A DNA stretch of 64,000 bases, from the NCBI RefSeq assembly GCF_002214525.1, contig NZ_CP015104.1, forward strand, positions 868,001 through 932,000. Reading direction: 5' to 3'. This stretch comes from Thermococcus sp. P6. GTDB lineage: Archaea > Methanobacteriota_B > Thermococci > Thermococcales > Thermococcaceae. The position numbers were made by a program, and so were the translations under genes. This document shows, in pieces, positions 63,312-64,000 of the stretch; the stretch's first letter is position 1; the number at the start of each line of letters is the position of its first letter. Below the pieces are notes generated by a model, which had not been told where the DNA came from, did not search any database, and saw only the letters and a program-made list of their open reading frames with translations.

Positions 63312-64000
63312 ATGGTCATGGGTGAGGAAACGCTTTCCGTTCTGATAAAGGCTGCCGTGGAGATAGTCAGAGCTATCAACGGCAGGGCCCTCGTTATCTT
63401 CGAGGATTTAAAGGCTGAGGACGTTCCGGACGTGGACGTTACGGTTGTGATAGTTGGATCTTCCTTCGATGTTGAGGATGAGAGGGTTAAGAGGGTCTCC
63501 ATTCCCAGAAGCCTCGACATAAACAACGCCCTGAACCTGATCTCGGCCTTTCTGATCGAGCAGGAAATACTGGCCGAGGGGGATCCCTTCGTTTACGTTA
63601 CTCCGGAGCTTATAGGAGTAAAGACCGTTGAGAACAGGATATCTGCCATGAAAGGTTTTTTCGCCGAGAATCAGAACGTTCTTCAGAGGCTCCTTGATAT
63701 AGCGATAGAGCTGAGCGTCGAGGGCAGGGAGGGTCTTTCCGTTGGAACGATCTTCACCCTCGGGGATTCAAGGAGGGTGCTCAGGCACTCCCATCAGCTC
63801 ATACCCAACCCCTTCAAGGGACACAGGATAAACGTCCTCGACAGGAACAGTAAGGAGATCATAAAGGAGTTCGCCCAGCTCGACGGGGCCTTCGTGGTCA
63901 GGGATGACGGAAGGATAGTGGCAGCCGGTAGGTACCTCGAGGCTGAGGTGAAGCCGGGCGAGCTGATGCTTCCGGCGGGACTCGGGAGCAGGCACATAGC
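63312..64000 (+). CDS. Diadenylate cyclase DacZ-like protein (3' end outside window)
   Basis: Makes cyclic di-AMP from two ATP. About 229 residues are visible. The N-terminal ~125 form a pyruvate-kinase-like domain ([20 protein letters not shown]), followed by a DisA_N nucleotidyltransferase domain with the catalytic [13 protein letters not shown] and the RHxA motif in GLGSRHIA at the window edge. ATG 63312 lies about 25 bases after a TATA box (GTTTATAAGG, 63281-63290), giving a leaderless message; ATG 63318 is in frame. The remaining C-terminal part lies outside. Confidence 0.92.
   Translation, partial: MVMGEETLSVLIKAAVEIVRAINGRALVIFEDLKAEDVPDVDVTVVIVGSSFDVEDERVKRVSIPRSLDINNALNLISAFLIEQEILAEGDPFVYVTPELIGVKTVENRISAMKGFFAENQNVLQRLLDIAIELSVEGREGLSVGTIFTLGDSRRVLRHSHQLIPNPFKGHRINVLDRNSKEIIKEFAQLDGAFVVRDDGRIVAAGRYLEAEVKPGELMLPAGLGSRHI

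Overview
The window reads as a chromosome segment from a hyperthermophilic euryarchaeon of the order Thermococcales, most likely a Thermococcus. The grounds are the archaeal replication set (Orc1/Cdc6, both PolD subunits, RadA, NucS), the 257-residue methylthioadenosine phosphorylase with a C-terminal CxC, archaeal tRNA-modifying enzymes, promoters with TATA boxes about 25 bases before leaderless starts, GGTG-type Shine-Dalgarno sites and a CGP-CTERM tail. No intein is present in DP2, RadA or Orc1.

Layout. 1-2.9 kb: an exported protein, CoaD, TpiA, tRNA-Gln and a zinc-ribbon protein. 2.9-14.2 kb: the replication/repair core. On the minus strand orc1-DP1-DP2 form an overlapping operon. Upstream of orc1 lies a gene-poor AT-rich stretch with origin recognition boxes (9.96-11.25 kb), which I call oriC. 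On its far side are radA, nucS, a DUF473-like gene and a PAC2 proteasome-assembly chaperone. 14.3-19.9 kb: an AT-rich, bacterial-type fructose phosphotransferase operon (DeoR regulator, 1-phosphofructokinase, EIIA, EIIBC and a fused HPr-Enzyme I), apparently transferred from Bacteria. 20.1-29.9 kb: an accessory region of orphan secreted and membrane proteins, broken genes and a gene whose diagnostic residues match heliorhodopsin; the latter lies between a dead and an intact copy of the promoter and start of a neighbouring gene. MTA phosphorylase (27.2 kb) is the one conserved housekeeping gene in it. 30.0-30.25 kb: a three-hairpin H/ACA guide RNA.

30.25-42.6 kb: molybdopterin genes moeA-moaB, then a cobalamin salvage and late-synthesis cluster (cbiZ, cobT, cobQ, cobY, cobS, cobZ, a DUF71 protein, cbiB, cobD). 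It is interrupted by an AT-richer insert carrying a DtxR-type regulator, a frameshifted ACR3/SBF-type transporter and a universal stress protein, and by a uracil-DNA glycosylase gene. 42.8-64 kb: valS, archaeal Trm10, a class III aminotransferase or racemase, a nitroreductase, a degraded surface-protein locus, a GT-C-like membrane protein, the anaerobic ribonucleotide reductase pair nrdD-nrdG, tRNA-Glu beside gene fragments, trm5, the tldD-pmbA pair, an aspartate racemase, an Obg/YchF-like GTPase, a frameshifted pilin-like gene, a CYTH protein, an Lrp regulator, ubiX and the start of a diadenylate cyclase.

The most notable items are the heliorhodopsin in a presumed dark-living hyperthermophile, the complete fructose PTS, the H/ACA RNA, and origin boxes embedded in the disordered linker of the DNA polymerase D small subunit. 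All assignments come from reading the sequence and remembered family features; no database search was run.
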